Below, in pieces: positions 1-12,590 of a DNA stretch of 64,000 nucleotides. How positions within the stretch are numbered: the first letter of the stretch is position 1; the number at the start of each line of letters is the position of its first letter. Location of the stretch: positions 2,446,501 to 2,510,500 of the forward strand of contig JAYKKM010000375.1 in NCBI GenBank assembly GCA_035772405.1, read 5' to 3'. A model generated the notes under the pieces. It searched no databases. It was not told the origin of the DNA and was given only the letters and a program-made list of their open reading frames with translations. Made by a program: the position numbers and the translations under genes. This DNA comes from Chrysogorgia sp. JL179-B06 (Eukaryota > Cnidaria > Anthozoa > Scleralcyonacea > Chrysogorgiidae).

Positions 1-1038
1 GAAAGTAGGTAATTAACGTTGCATGTTTTGCGTTGTCCACAATATTTTGTCCAGGATTGTAGCAAATAAGGTGGTTTGCAAATAAGCTTAGCCGCTGCGT
101 TCTGTACCCGTTGTAATTTAGCTCGTTGATATTGTAGTAATCCAAACAGTAGACTTGCAATAATCCAGTCGTGTGGTAATAAATGCAAGAACCAGAATCT
201 CCGCTGCGTCACGAGATGCAGGTATTTTCTAATTCTTTTCTAATGGTGTGCAGATGATAATGAGTGGTAACGCAATCTCCCGGCACAATGAATGGTCTAG
301 ATAAAATATGAGAGGCCGATCTTTATCTGAATATATATATGTTATTTACCGGCTGGGAGGTCCGGATAGACTAATGTTTGCCCGAGGTCTTAAAAACGGC
401 CCGGCCGAGGGACGTTTTTGAGACCGAGGGAAAATATTTCTCTATCCGGACCGACCAAAAACGGTAAATAACATATTTATTTTTTTATTATACAAGGTAA
501 AAGACTTGAGTTACTTTAGTTCGGTAAAACTGCATTATTTGGATAAGGAAAGAAAAGCAAACCAAAATACTTTAGTTTTTGTATAATATAGTTATTTCCA
601 GCTTAGTTGAATCAAATTCTGTATTAGTTTTCCATTTTCCAGTTAGTAATGAAGGAAAAATCACGATACAAATTTTTGGCATTTAGGATTCCGTGCAACC
701 GTGGTCAAAATATCGTAAAATTCCGCCCGCTGCTGCAGCCAATCAGGTTGCACAGGAAAGGCTAGGATTCCGCCCTCTCACGATACAAAAATTTATGAAT
801 ATCTTTATCTGAATATTTTATGTACTATTTAAAACACGAGTAGCAGTGTTTTATCAGGTATAAAATCCCGAGGCGCAGTCGCGGGTGTTTTGAATAGCTT
901 AAAATACTCATTAATATCATAGACGTTTTGACCAATCGAGATGGAGAAAATATGAAAGTTTAGTTCATCTGGGACTCGAGACAATAAAAGTGAATTTTTG
1001 TTGACGTGAAATCAGTTTAGTCCTTCAAGTGCTCGAAA
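1..1038. other. Non-coding stretch with a foldback repeat
   Basis: I see no gene here. It holds the foldback repeat listed separately near 338-475 and AT-rich sequence. The short phrase tttatctgaatat occurs at about 321 and again near 803, which suggests older repeat material. The last 100 bases could be the 5' untranslated region or promoter of the ORF starting at 1039, but I see no convincing TATA box or initiator. Confidence 0.5.
338..475. repeat. Foldback (MITE-like) repeat
   Basis: The sequence tatgttatttaccg at the left is matched in reverse complement by cggtaaataacata at the right. The inner parts (ggtccggataga near 360 and tctatccggacc near 441) pair as well, so the roughly 138-bp unit can fold into a long hairpin. 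It sits in AT-rich flanks. No coding capacity. A short non-autonomous element is the likely explanation. Confidence 0.6.
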
Positions 1039-1518
1039 GTGAATAACAACATGCCTCCAAAGCGGCGGTTCAGGCCACCGAAGTATGAACAAGAAGAAAA
1101 AGATTTTAAAGAGATATTGAAAGAGTGTATCCCTAAGTCTACACGAATCTGTACAAAGTGGGCTTTCAAACTCTTTTCCGAATGGCAAATTGAACGAGTG
1201 AACAAAGATCCATGTATAGAGCAACGCTCGTTTAAAATTGACATCGATAAAGTGCAGACATTGGATACGAATATCGCCAATATGAGTGCCGAGACCTTAA
1301 ACTTTTGGCTGACAAAATTTGTTCAAGAAGTGGTAAAGGTTAACGGAGAGAGGTATCCGGGGAGAAGTTTGTACATGATTGCTGCGGGTCTTCAACGGCA
1401 TTTAGGTGAAAGTGGAAGCGCTATTCGACTGCTAAATCAAGACGAAGCAAGGTTAGTTAAAAGCGAGTATTTTAAAATGTCTTGCATTTTGTGGCTTAAT
1501 AGGATCTCGTATCTTTAA
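1039..1518 (+). CDS. Crypton-derived/ZMYM-type N-terminal domain protein (probable first exon)
   Basis: A 159-residue frame with a basic start (MPPKRRFRPPKYEQ) and a body containing LNFWLTKFVQEV, GERYPGRSLYMIAAGLQRHL and LLNQDEAR. In pattern this resembles the domain found in Crypton tyrosine-recombinase-derived animal proteins of the ZMYM/QRICH/KIAA1958 group, which bind DNA or act in chromatin. The residues after LLNQDEAR (about 1451) do not look like the family, and the DNA there reads aag|gttagt, a good splice donor. The last 22 codons are therefore probably intron read-through. It may be a host gene or the start of a Crypton element. I cannot see the catalytic C-terminal half in the window. 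Family recognition is from memory of the pattern; no search was run. Confidence 0.45.
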   Translation: MNNNMPPKRRFRPPKYEQEEKDFKEILKECIPKSTRICTKWAFKLFSEWQIERVNKDPCIEQRSFKIDIDKVQTLDTNIANMSAETLNFWLTKFVQEVVKVNGERYPGRSLYMIAAGLQRHLGESGSAIRLLNQDEARLVKSEYFKMSCILWLNRISYL

Positions 1519-2091
1519 TTTTTGCAAATAATTTGTGTGTAAATACTACCGTTGTGTTCCTGAGTTAAAATAAAATATTGGTGTGTTTTCGTTTGATTTG
1601 ATATGAAATGCAATTGAACATGAAAGATTATATAATGCCACATGTGCCATTATATAATGCTTCATGTTCATTTGCATGCCATTGTTCTTCTATTGTACCC
1701 CACTATTTCCCTGGGTGTGATTTCAAATAAGTCCTCCTAAGAGGACTGGCCCTCCTAAGAGGACTGGCCCTCCTAAGAGGACTGGCCCTCCCAAGAGGAC
1801 TTGCCCTCCCAAGAGGACTTGCCCTTTTAAGAGGTCTGGCATTCCTAAAAGGACTGGCCCTCCTACGTGGCCTGGCCTTCCTGAGAGGCCTGACCATCCT
1901 AAGAGGCCTAGACCGTCTTCTAGTCGTAAAACGTCTGGTGAAGTTGGACTTCTTATGCATACTTATTATTTGCCTATATATGAAGAAAATCATTGGTTTC
2001 GAAAATACCCTTGAAAATTCAATGTTTTTTGAAAAATCTCTTTCGAAAATTTGAAATTTCTGGATTTACGTGTTTTCATTGAATGTGTTAA
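1519..2091. other. Non-coding stretch with minisatellite
   Basis: No gene is seen apart from the 18-bp minisatellite listed separately. Around 1625-1670 a short inverted phrase (tatataatgccacatg ... catgtgccattatata) forms a hairpin. If the ORF at 1039 is a first exon, this is intronic. Confidence 0.4.
1733..1912. repeat. 18-bp minisatellite, about 10 copies
   Basis: The unit cctcctaagaggactggc repeats about ten times with increasing divergence to the right (for example agaggcctgaccatcct near 1890). Because 18 is a multiple of three, frames stay open through it and give an Arg/Pro/Ser-rich 6-residue repeat on the minus strand. I see no other sign that this is translated. Confidence 0.8.
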
Positions 2092-2455
2092 CTGTAGTAG
2101 ATCACAAAGATTACAAAGATCACAAAAACGAAAATGATGTTTGTCTTATTGAAATGGACTTTTATTAAAATAATTAGGAATGATAATTTAGAATTATTTC
2201 TTTTTTAGAAAATCATGAAATTAGAAATACTAAATTAATTTGGCATCGCTATTTCGATGTAATGATGTTATTATAAGTGTCACGAAGTGTCGTAATGTGC
2301 AAAGTTTCAAGTGATTAATTAGTTGAATAATCTCAAGATATATACATGATTTTCTAAAAATGTAGAACTTGACGTCATATAAATATCTCAAGAACGACAC
2401 GAGATATGAAAGAAGTCTAAATTACTATTCCTAATCATTTTAATTTTCGTTTCAT
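2092..2455. repeat. Long-TIR MITE, copy A (partly deleted)
   Basis: This segment shares its start (agatcacaaagatta), middle (attagaaatactaaattaatttggcatcgctat) and end (acgacacgagatatgaaagaag) with the segment at 2776-3235. The left arm is shorter than in that copy, so this one has lost part of its palindrome. No coding capacity. Confidence 0.6.
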
Positions 2456-2775
2456 AATTTCTAGAAATACGTATACGCAACAACCCCTCGCCCGCTTGCT
2501 TGCTGTTTGAAACTTTTATAGCGTAGTTGCTCTTCTTTTAGTTCTAAATTACTTGAATTAGATAATAGCCCATTCATTTGCCAAACTGAATACATTTTCA
2601 GTTGTCGCTTTATACAGGGTGACCACACCTTAAAAATAGGACACCCTCCTGGAAATAAAATCGGGATCGCGCTCTGATTGGTCAATCAAAATCCTATACG
2701 TATTCGGATTGGTCAAGAGCTCGATCCAGTCCCAAACACATTAAAAAAAATATTACTACTGCTATTACTAGCTTA

Positions 2776-3235
2776 TAAGTAGATCACAAAGATTATATAT
2801 AAAGATCACAAATAACGAAAATTATGTTTGTCTTATTTAAATGGACTCCAAAAATTATTAGGAATGGTAATTTAGAGTTCTTTCATATCTCACGTCGTTC
2901 CTGAGATATTTAGACTTGTGTGATATGCAAATGAATATAAGCTATGACGTCAAGATGTTTCTACATTTTTAGAAAATCGAGAAATTAGAAATAGTAAATT
3001 AATTTGGGATCGCTATTCCGATGTAATGATATTAGGTGTCACAAAGTGTCGTACTGAGCAAAGTTTCAAGTGAATTAGTTGAATAATCTCAAGATATACT
3101 TGATTTTCTAAAATAAATGTAGAACTTGACGTCATATGCAAATGGCATATCACAAGTATAAATATCTCAAGAACGACACGAGATATGAAAGAAGTCTAAA
3201 TTACCATTCCTAATCATTCTAATTTTCGTTTCATA
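2776..3235. repeat. Long-TIR MITE, copy B (palindromic)
   Basis: The left arm (attaggaatggtaatttagag at about 2858, then tcatatctcacgtcgttc) is matched in reverse complement by the right arm (gaacgacacgagatatgaaa, then taccattcctaat). Each arm is roughly 150 bp around a loop of about 200 bp. A diverged partial copy lies 680 bp upstream. This is a non-autonomous foldback element. Confidence 0.65.
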
Positions 3236-3239
3236 GACA

Positions 3240-4637
3240 CTTTTCATTTCACAGGCACCTTGGGGATTTTACATATTTGTAATGTTTGGGTCTTCCTGAG
3301 TAAAATCATAATATATCGTGCCAGCCGAAAATTTCATCTTCATGGACTTTTTTTACAATCCACTTTAAAATGAAATTCAAAAAACAAGTGAATATATATT
3401 AAAGTTGAATTCACCATATGTATACTTTGTATGCTTTCTATTTATGTTCTGGTTCTCCTTGCATGTATACCAGTTATATTATTTTTATGTGTGTTAACTA
3501 CTAGTGTTCGTTTTGATTATATATTTTTTTTATTTTTTAAGTAAGCCATCCAGCTCTGACAATTTTTGTAGTAATTTATTAATCACAATTGCCACTTGCA
3601 TACTGTTCTATCCATTTATATAGGAGTTATTACAGGTTATAACCTGCAGCAGTTATTGTAATTCCTGTTATTTACTACCTTTTCCGATTGTATACTTCTG
3701 TGTGATAATAAAAATGTTCAGTGCTCAGGTCGGATCGAATCTTTGACACAAGAAATGAAACGAGGCCCGGCCTATGGCAATATAATGAATTAAAAAAATA
3801 AGTAATTATAAAAAGTTGAACTTGATATATGCAGGGATACAAACATACAAAACATTTCATACATTTCAAAACATACAAACATACATTTCAGAGATACAAA
3901 CATACGAAAATCGCAAGAACGCAACGAATTGCAAAATTATATAGGTTTTGTTATTTTAATATAGAAAAACTCGCGTATATGCGAATGCCGTATATAAACG
4001 TATAGAATAATTACCTCAGCTCAATGGCAATTAAGTAGTATACCTCGGTAAACAAAATCCACCTGTTCGATGCCCATTTCGTAAATATATCTCTCGGGAC
4101 TAATTCTTCAATATGTCAGAAGGTTAACATCATGCTATGTCACAAGCATAAGTGATCACGAAATCATCGATTATAATAATGCATGCACCGAACATAGAAG
4201 AAAAATTAAGCACCGACTATCAACTGAGTGAACATATCACTAATCAATAATAATGATATTCTATAACTTAGAATGGTCATGGCTTTCATGCATATCGCTA
4301 ATTATATATTCAATATGTTTTACTTTCCATATATTTCAAGTAGTACATTTCAATGCTTCTTGAAGCAGAATCCGTGAGAATGTATTTTATGTATTCATGC
4401 ACTTTTAACGTTTTATTTTGATGATAAACGTGCAGATATCTCTCCTTTTCTATATACAAACCGTTTAAATAAATTATTTATAGTCGTAAGGTGGTCATTT
4501 GTTTTTTACAATTATACTAATCGTGTTAATCTGATTATCAGGCCTTTATTTTTGTCTTCAGCTGGAAACCAGGCGGGGCGTACAATGTCGAAAGAGATAC
4601 GTCAAATGTATTTGTATTTTCTCCTTCTATCATCTGA
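3240..4637. other. AT-rich non-coding DNA
   Basis: I see no gene, RNA or structured repeat that I can name. Near 3840-3905 there is a short local repetition of acatacaaacatac/catttca. Frames are short and look random. Confidence 0.4.
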
Positions 4638-4800
4638 ATGGATTTTCGGACAACACAATATGGTGTGCAAGAAACCGAGAGAATTTCGGTTGATTCAGAG
4701 AGGTCAGTGATATGTTATATAGTGAGTGTGGGAGAGCTTGGAGTAGACACACGATACATGGACGATCGTCAAGCTCGTGTCCTCAGAAAAATGATTCTGA

Positions 4801-4881
4801 GTCCCGTACAGGAATCGAACCTGTAACCTTCTGGTTGCCGGCGAGACTCTCCAACCATTGAGCTACCGAGACTCAGATGGC
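4801..4881 (-). repeat. tRNA-like, probably tRNA-derived SINE
   Basis: Read on the minus strand, the sequence has an A-box-like tagctcaatggttgg and a B-box ggttcgaatcc. Outer segments (gtctcgg and acgggac) pair in 6 of 7 positions, like an acceptor stem. No good five-pair anticodon stem can be drawn, so I do not call a functional tRNA; a tRNA-derived SINE or decayed tRNA is more likely. Confidence 0.5.
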
Positions 4882-7130
<2,249 letters not shown>

Positions 7131-7182
7131 ATGGTGCTCTTTTGATTGGCTAACAACATTGACTAGCAAATAGCCAACTATT

Positions 7183-10100
7183 TTACGAACTAGTCCGTTT
7201 GCTCACTACAATGTTTTTGCGGCCATACGCGTAGGAGTCGACACCGTTTTCTAAAAGGTACCGTTTATCATCAAAACAGGATAACGACACTTTATTAATT
7301 TCATAGCTACCAATCTGATGTTTGACACTTCTAATGGTCTTCATTGTGTGTCGCAATTGTTTCTGCTCAAGTAACACACTTTTGTAATCTTCGTGTCTGA
7401 TCACTTTTTTAATTATATTTTTTCTAATACCTTTAGCGGTTTTCCCGCCACCTCCACCCTCTTTCAAATAGCTGTACATTTTACTGCGCAACCCAACGAA
7501 CTCAACAATTGGCGTCCCAGCGCACTCGTCCTTCATCTTCCCAATGACTTTCTTATTCTCTTTAAAAAAGAATGGGCTGTCTGCGGGGTAGTCGCTATTG
7601 TCAAACTTTTCGCACTCCATCATAAAGTCGGAATAAACGTCGTCAGTTTTGATCGAGTACAACAGACTGTCAGTATCAGTGAAGTGCAATCTGCAGGTGT
7701 CGCTAGAGTACTTTTTCATGATGTAATTATAGTGAAAATCGTACATCAGCGTTTTGCTCAAGTCTAGTATGCACATACCCACATATGCAGGTCGATTTAG
7801 TGTCAGCGTTTCTTTAACTTTATGGACAGCGACTAAGTCCTCGCTAAATATTTTGCAAGACACGAACGTCGGCTTCGAGACGAGCTTTTCTAATTTCTGC
7901 GCAGTGGTCACTAACCTTACGTCCACGCGCTTCCTCAAATTTTCCATCGTTTTTCCGAACACACTGTTGTTCATCAACTTGAAGAAATCCTTCTCAAAAG
8001 CGTTCTTAGCCGCAGTTCTTTTGACTGTGTTAAAGTCAATGTACTTGCCTAACCACTTGGACTGGTCAAACTGCAGGACCCTGTGAATCTTATTGATTTT
8101 TAACCCAAGATCCATGTACAACTGCAGGTTTCCGTAGTGACACACATACTTTTTTTTGTCCATCAAATTAGTCACCAACTTCTTCACACCACCAACACTC
8201 ACGTTAAACTTATTTTTTATTTTTGTGCAGTACCCCGACAACATGTCGACAGTTATCTCCATCTTCTCAGGAGCCAGCGGGTAATCGTTATGCAGGTCGT
8301 GCAAATGGTCTGGATACTCCAAGTCGACTTCAAGCAGTAAGCCCTTTTTACTATCGTTGTGATAGTCACGTAGATTAACCTTTTCTATTTCTTTCTCAGT
8401 CAACCACTTGAAGCCACCCGTAGGTAAACTTTGACTCATTGCCCATCCATACAAATTGTTGGCATCAAGGTACATTAAATACTTCGACTCTTGCGCTTTG
8501 TCATACCCTTCCATGTATTTATTATTCGCCACACCATGTCTGTTGCATATGTAGCTCACACCACCACGCATACCTAATTCTACGAACTGGAACATGTCAA
8601 TGTCGGACAATATAATTCGAGTTCTACACCAGTCATCTTTAACATGGCATCCCAAGCCAATCCAGGCGATGTGAAATAATGGCAAGGGTCTAATTTATAC
8701 TCGCGATGACATGTCTTTCTAAAGTTCTCAAAAACGTCAGCGAGCAAGAGCACATCGCTTTTCAAATACAGGTCGTGATACCCACCCATACTCTCAACGT
8801 CGAAGTAGTCCCACACATCGATGGCGCGCTCGTACATTTCTTCCGTAATGTGCTCATCATTCAGAATGCTGTAGAAGTCTTTTTTGGAGGGTAGCTCGCG
8901 CTCATCGAATTTTTCAAAGGAGTCCATATAATCATAGGGATAGACCCCCTTTCTTGTCATAAGTGCCAACCCCTCGTCGCGAAACACTTCTGACGTGTAT
9001 TTGAAAGAGTCCCTTGGTAGGTTCTTCACCAAGTTGTCTAGACCACTACTCATGAACGACTGAAAGCTGTCCAAGAACACCAAGTTTTTTCCAAGCATGA
9101 ACGCCATGTACTTCTCCATGTTGTTCGGTATCACGTTAATGTCTTGACCAAACTTGCCAATCTCCTGCATGATGAAATGACTATCGTAGCCACGTAAGTT
9201 ATGAAAGATCACAGGGATTTTGTCAGTCAACTTAAAGTTCACATTACAATCGCGATGTGCGGACCCTCTGTACTTGCCTGACACGTGACAGTGGTCTCTC
9301 ACTCTAACGTCAGCGCCGGTGTACTCAACACTACAAATATGGCAACTTTTAGCCTCGTCAAAGTTCTTCTTATCGGCATCAGTCAGTATCATTTCTTTGT
9401 TAAAGTGACTCTCAGATGTCTCTTTACAATACTCAACAATTTCTAACATCTCCCCAATGAACTTGTTGACTGCATTTTCACCGCGATACACTTTTACTGG
9501 CTTACTGTACTCGTCGTCGTAGCAACAAACTAATTTGTACCCATAACCACAGTCAACGTGCCTCTGGTAAGCATTTGTGTAGCTACACTCGCTTGATGGT
9601 GTTGCCGCATGCACCTTCTGTGTGATAGCCTCGAAGTCTGCGTACACCACAAATGGTACGTTTAGCTGTCTACTAAAATTCTCGTATTTCACTTTCGTAC
9701 CTTTTTGTGGCATTTTAATAGCTTGCTTCCCATTGATGACCAAACACACTTCCACATGGCGTTCAAGCACGTCCGCTCGACTAAAACACTGCAAACAATA
9801 CCTACAAAAGTGTTTTCTAGCCTTGTGCTCTGTCTGGCGGTACATGAACTTGTTGAAGTCGCGAATGTACACATAATGCTTGTTGCCCACGTCGTTAGTT
9901 ATCAACAATAGGTCCATATGGTCAGGGTACACCTCCTTAGAAACGTACACAGGGAAAGACTGCTTATTTTCATACCCAAAAACATTTATGCTAATATCGT
10001 TAGCCTTTTCGATCTTGTTGTAATCTTTGAGTGCGACTGGGAAGTCAATTCCGTCATAATTCAACTCGCTGACATGGCTGGCGTACTTTGACTTTCTATC

Positions 10101-10838
10101 AGAGTTTTTTCCAACGGGAAACTTCTGTGCTAGGTGACACCATCTAAAGCACTCGTTGTCACCATCGTTATTCACGTTTATCAAACCCTTCTTACTATTA
10201 CGCAGCTCCTTCGGCAACGTAATGTAGCTACTCCCGTGCAAAGGTCTGTAAATAGCGATATTGACGTAGTGTGCGTCTATTTTGTCGATAGTCCATCCAG
10301 ACCCCTCAGATAACCACCCAGCTATCCGCGTTAAAATCTGTTCCGACCCACGACTGGCAACATCCTCAATATCACGCTCGTTAATGACGACAAACGTTCC
10401 GCTGTTAAAGTAGGCAGTTTTATATGTGGTCTTATCGAGCTCTAAAGCTTTCTCAAAAGTGACCTTAACTGTCTCTGCCACTTTCATCCCATTGGTCTCG
10501 CCTAGCTCACGTCTCAAAAGGTTGATGACAGCGCTTCTACTACCATTCACCTGATTGATGTCTCTGTCGTTAACCACCTCGACTCCATAGGACCTTGTGA
10601 ACCCTCTCAGCGCTCGATCCAACAGCCGTGGGTCTTCCTGATCTCTAACAAGACGGTTACGCACCCGACTACCAACGTTAACTCGCCTATTTGTCAGCGG
10701 GTTAAGAGTACTAGCGCTTGTCGTGTCGCTAAAAACACCGTCTCTAACAAGTTGGTTGTAGACTCGCCCACGAACATTGACTGCTCTACCTGTTAGCGGA
10801 TTTACAACGGCTGCACCAGTTCTAGCGACGTCACCCAT
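7183..10838 (-). pseudogene. POLB: Protein-primed family B DNA polymerase, frameshifted
   Basis: Replicative DNA polymerase of the element. The upstream frame (8580-10838, 752 aa) carries two N-terminal repeats starting NPLTGRAVNV and NPLTNRRVNV (2-cysteine-adaptor-like, without the cysteines), a CxxC...H...C finger, Exo I (YADFEA), an endonuclease-VII-like Cys/His segment (RDHCHVSGKYRG), Exo II (FHNLRGYDSH) and Exo III (YLKSDVLLLAD). The downstream frame (to 7183) carries polymerase motifs A (YLDANNLYG), B (NNSVFGKTMEN) and C (DTDS). The join is broken near 8595-8625, where copy 1 has a net 17-bp gain relative to the second element. The break separates exonuclease from polymerase halves, so no full enzyme is expected. 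It is the left-most gene, reading toward the TIR. Confidence 0.92.
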
Positions 10839-10843
10839 GGCTT

Positions 10844-11410
10844 CTATATACTACACTTGTTTTTTTCCCTAAACCACTCGTCGTAATAATTATCACCACT
10901 TTCGCACCATCCCAGCTTTGGGTACACCACCCCAAACAGATTGTCGTCAAACTTCTCTTTAACCTTTCCATCTTTAAGGTCTGACACCTTGAGTGTCTCG
11001 ACTCGTCTTCTATGGCACAACCTAATAATGTAGTATCCGTATCTGCTGACGTTTCTACCCTTTATCAAATTACACGAGTACAATGCGTTGACAACTTTCA
11101 AGAAGTCTTCTTTTATCAACTCAAGGTGCTCACCCTTAACAACGTTCCGTAGTCTCCTCCCCATCCACCAAGACCGTTTGTGAACGCTTTTTGGTCGTGT
11201 GAGTCTCATGTCACTATAACTCTGAACGTAACCCCATTCGATGTCGCCACACTTTGGACACACGTACCCACCGCAGTCACTTACGTTTTTCACAACGTCG
11301 CAATCCGAGCAGTAGTAAAACCTGGAGATGCCTCCACACTCAATTTGCGCCTCATTTACGATCTCATCAATTGTCAAGCCATAACTCATCTGCCTCATAA
11401 GTTTGTCCAT
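10844..11410 (-). CDS. Zinc-ribbon protein, possibly VLTF3-like
   Basis: 188 aa. Residues about 33-58 hold a CSDC...CPKC zinc ribbon, followed by a basic helical part (KRSWWMGRRLRNVVKGEH) and an ending with a LGW motif. The arrangement of a Zn ribbon, a helical body and a terminal LGW resembles the VLTF3-like late transcription factors of large DNA viruses, but similarity is weak by eye and I treat it as a hypothesis. The start ATG follows a T-rich run and ggagtagtataagcg, a promoter-like block also seen before other genes of the element. It lies 5 bp upstream of PolB on the same strand, so the two are probably co-expressed. Confidence 0.6.
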   Translation of the reverse strand: MDKLMRQMSYGLTIDEIVNEAQIECGGISRFYYCSDCDVVKNVSDCGGYVCPKCGDIEWGYVQSYSDMRLTRPKSVHKRSWWMGRRLRNVVKGEHLELIKEDFLKVVNALYSCNLIKGRNVSRYGYYIIRLCHRRRVETLKVSDLKDGKVKEKFDDNLFGVVYPKLGWCESGDNYYDEWFREKNKCSI

Positions 11411-11438
11411 CGCTTATACTACTCCAACATATTTTTTT

Positions 11439-11858
11439 TCACCGAACTAGTACCCACACCGCTATTCCACTACCCAAACCTAGCGCGCCAACAAACAATA
11501 ATTGATATTCCTTCATTTCCGCACTCGGTTGGTAGTAATCCGCAATCTTCGGACTCTCAGTGAACACTCGTCCGCTGTACCGTATGGTCATTACGCTTCT
11601 AAGTTCTTCCAACGCATGGTTTGTGTCGTTGATGTCAGCATTAGCGTCAGAGAGCCGTTGTCGTAAACGCTGGATCTTATCTTTCTTGGCGACCTCATTC
11701 TCATACCACACTTCTTTCGCACTGGCTAACTGTTCCAACGCATGGTTGTGTCTTTTCATCTCAGCTTCATAGCCTGAGTGATTAAACTTTGAAAACATAA
11801 AGCCAGCGCCTGCAAAAGCCACTGCATTGAAAATCCCTCCAGCCACAACACTCGCCAT
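11439..11858 (-). CDS. Small membrane protein with central coiled coil
   Basis: 139 aa. A hydrophobic N-terminal segment (VVAGGIFNAVAFAGAGFMF), a charged helical middle (residues about 30-95) with heptad-like spacing, and a C-terminal hydrophobic segment (LLFVGALGLGSGIAVWVLV). The likely topology is two membrane anchors around a coiled coil. I do not recognise a named family. It is the third gene of a same-strand run and is nearly identical to the protein at 50178-50597, which supports it being real. Conceivably a virion membrane or assembly protein; that is inference. Confidence 0.75.
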   Translation of the reverse strand: MASVVAGGIFNAVAFAGAGFMFSKFNHSGYEAEMKRHNHALEQLASAKEVWYENEVAKKDKIQRLRQRLSDANADINDTNHALEELRSVMTIRYSGRVFTESPKIADYYQPSAEMKEYQLLFVGALGLGSGIAVWVLVR

Positions 11859-11862
11859 TAAC

Positions 11863-12099
11863 TTACGTTGATTTGAATGGATCTGTCGGTATCCACTTTT
11901 TCGATTGCGCCCATTTTACTAGCAGCGTTCCTGCACCAACAGCCGCAGCAAGTTTCACCGTGCCTCTCACTGTCTCTGGTGTCCCTAGTGGCTCTCCCAA
12001 AGCTTTTTTAGAAATCATGCTCACTATCACAGCGCCAGTCGTAACAAGAAGCGCGTCGTACAATTCGTTCATAAGTTCTTTTCGATCGATCGCAGCCAT
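11863..12099 (-). CDS. 78-aa two-helix membrane protein
   Basis: Starts MAAIDRKELMNELYDAL and has two hydrophobic stretches (LLVTTGAVIVSMI and VKLAAAVGAGTLLVKWA) separated by a Gly/Pro turn. I chose the ATG at 12099 rather than the one two codons upstream because a 2-bp change puts that upstream ATG out of frame in the second element while the inner one is kept. Four bases separate it from the next gene. Function unknown; the frame is conserved in the other copy. Confidence 0.7.
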   Translation of the reverse strand: MAAIDRKELMNELYDALLVTTGAVIVSMISKKALGEPLGTPETVRGTVKLAAAVGAGTLLVKWAQSKKWIPTDPFKST

Positions 12100-12120
12100 A
12101 TACATTGTCGTGTGTTTTGT

Positions 12121-12456
12121 TCAAGAATCAAATGTGTCTAACGCTGGACGACGAGTTTTATGACTCTCTGACGCAGGTGCTGGTGCAGTACTCACAGGTT
12201 CTTTTTCACTGCTAATTGTGTACCATAGCGAAGCACCAGCAATGATAACACCAAGTGTTCCAACAATGTAACCATAGCTCCACTCACTACCCTGTTCTTC
12301 GTTGACTATCATTTCACGCATTTTCTTTTCTTTCGCGGCTTTCGATATCTCAGCCAACTTTTTACCAGCAGCGACGCGTTTTGGGTCCTTTACCTTAACA
12401 CTTTTCACATCAGCTGTGATCTTAGCGTCGACAGCCGTCTGTGAGTCTTCGACCAT
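12121..12456 (-). CDS. 111-aa single-pass membrane protein with basic N-terminus
   Basis: A Lys-rich N-terminal half (residues about 15-50, with KDPKRVAAGKKLAEI), one clear transmembrane segment (YGYIVGTLGVIIAGASLWY, about 64-82) and a Ser/Pro/Ala-rich tail. The basic part could contact nucleic acid, but that is inference. It heads the leftward gene run and faces the double C2H2 gene across a 134-bp divergent promoter region. Almost unchanged in the second element. Confidence 0.72.
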   Translation of the reverse strand: MVEDSQTAVDAKITADVKSVKVKDPKRVAAGKKLAEISKAAKEKKMREMIVNEEQGSEWSYGYIVGTLGVIIAGASLWYTISSEKEPVSTAPAPASESHKTRRPALDTFDS

Positions 12457-12590
12457 CTAATACACTATCACGTGTTATCTTACTCACAGTTGACCTCACA
12501 GGTATCTCACAGATGACCTCACAGGTATCTCACAGTTCCAGACCAAACGCACCAAAAAAAAGAGGGGCTTTTTTCTGGGAGTATAACATA
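12457..12590. promoter_or_regulatory. Divergent promoter region
   Basis: It lies between the leftward small-membrane-protein run and the rightward C2H2 gene. It contains two tandem copies of acctcacaggtatctcacag and ends with tttttctgggagtataacata just before the ATG. The same arrangement (T-run, GGRG, TATA, 5-11 bases, ATG) occurs before several other genes in both elements. Confidence 0.5.

Noticed and set aside
1703..1993. 96-codon Arg/Pro/Ser-rich frame on the minus strand
   Set aside because: Produced entirely by the 18-bp minisatellite.
7393..8340. Plus-strand frames opposite PolB
   Set aside because: They are antisense shadows of the conserved polymerase; the same shadows appear at 46207-46900.
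12441..12590. Longer N-terminus (50 extra codons) for the C2H2 protein
   Set aside because: The extension crosses the promoter-like region and is not kept in the second element, which starts at the matching ATG.
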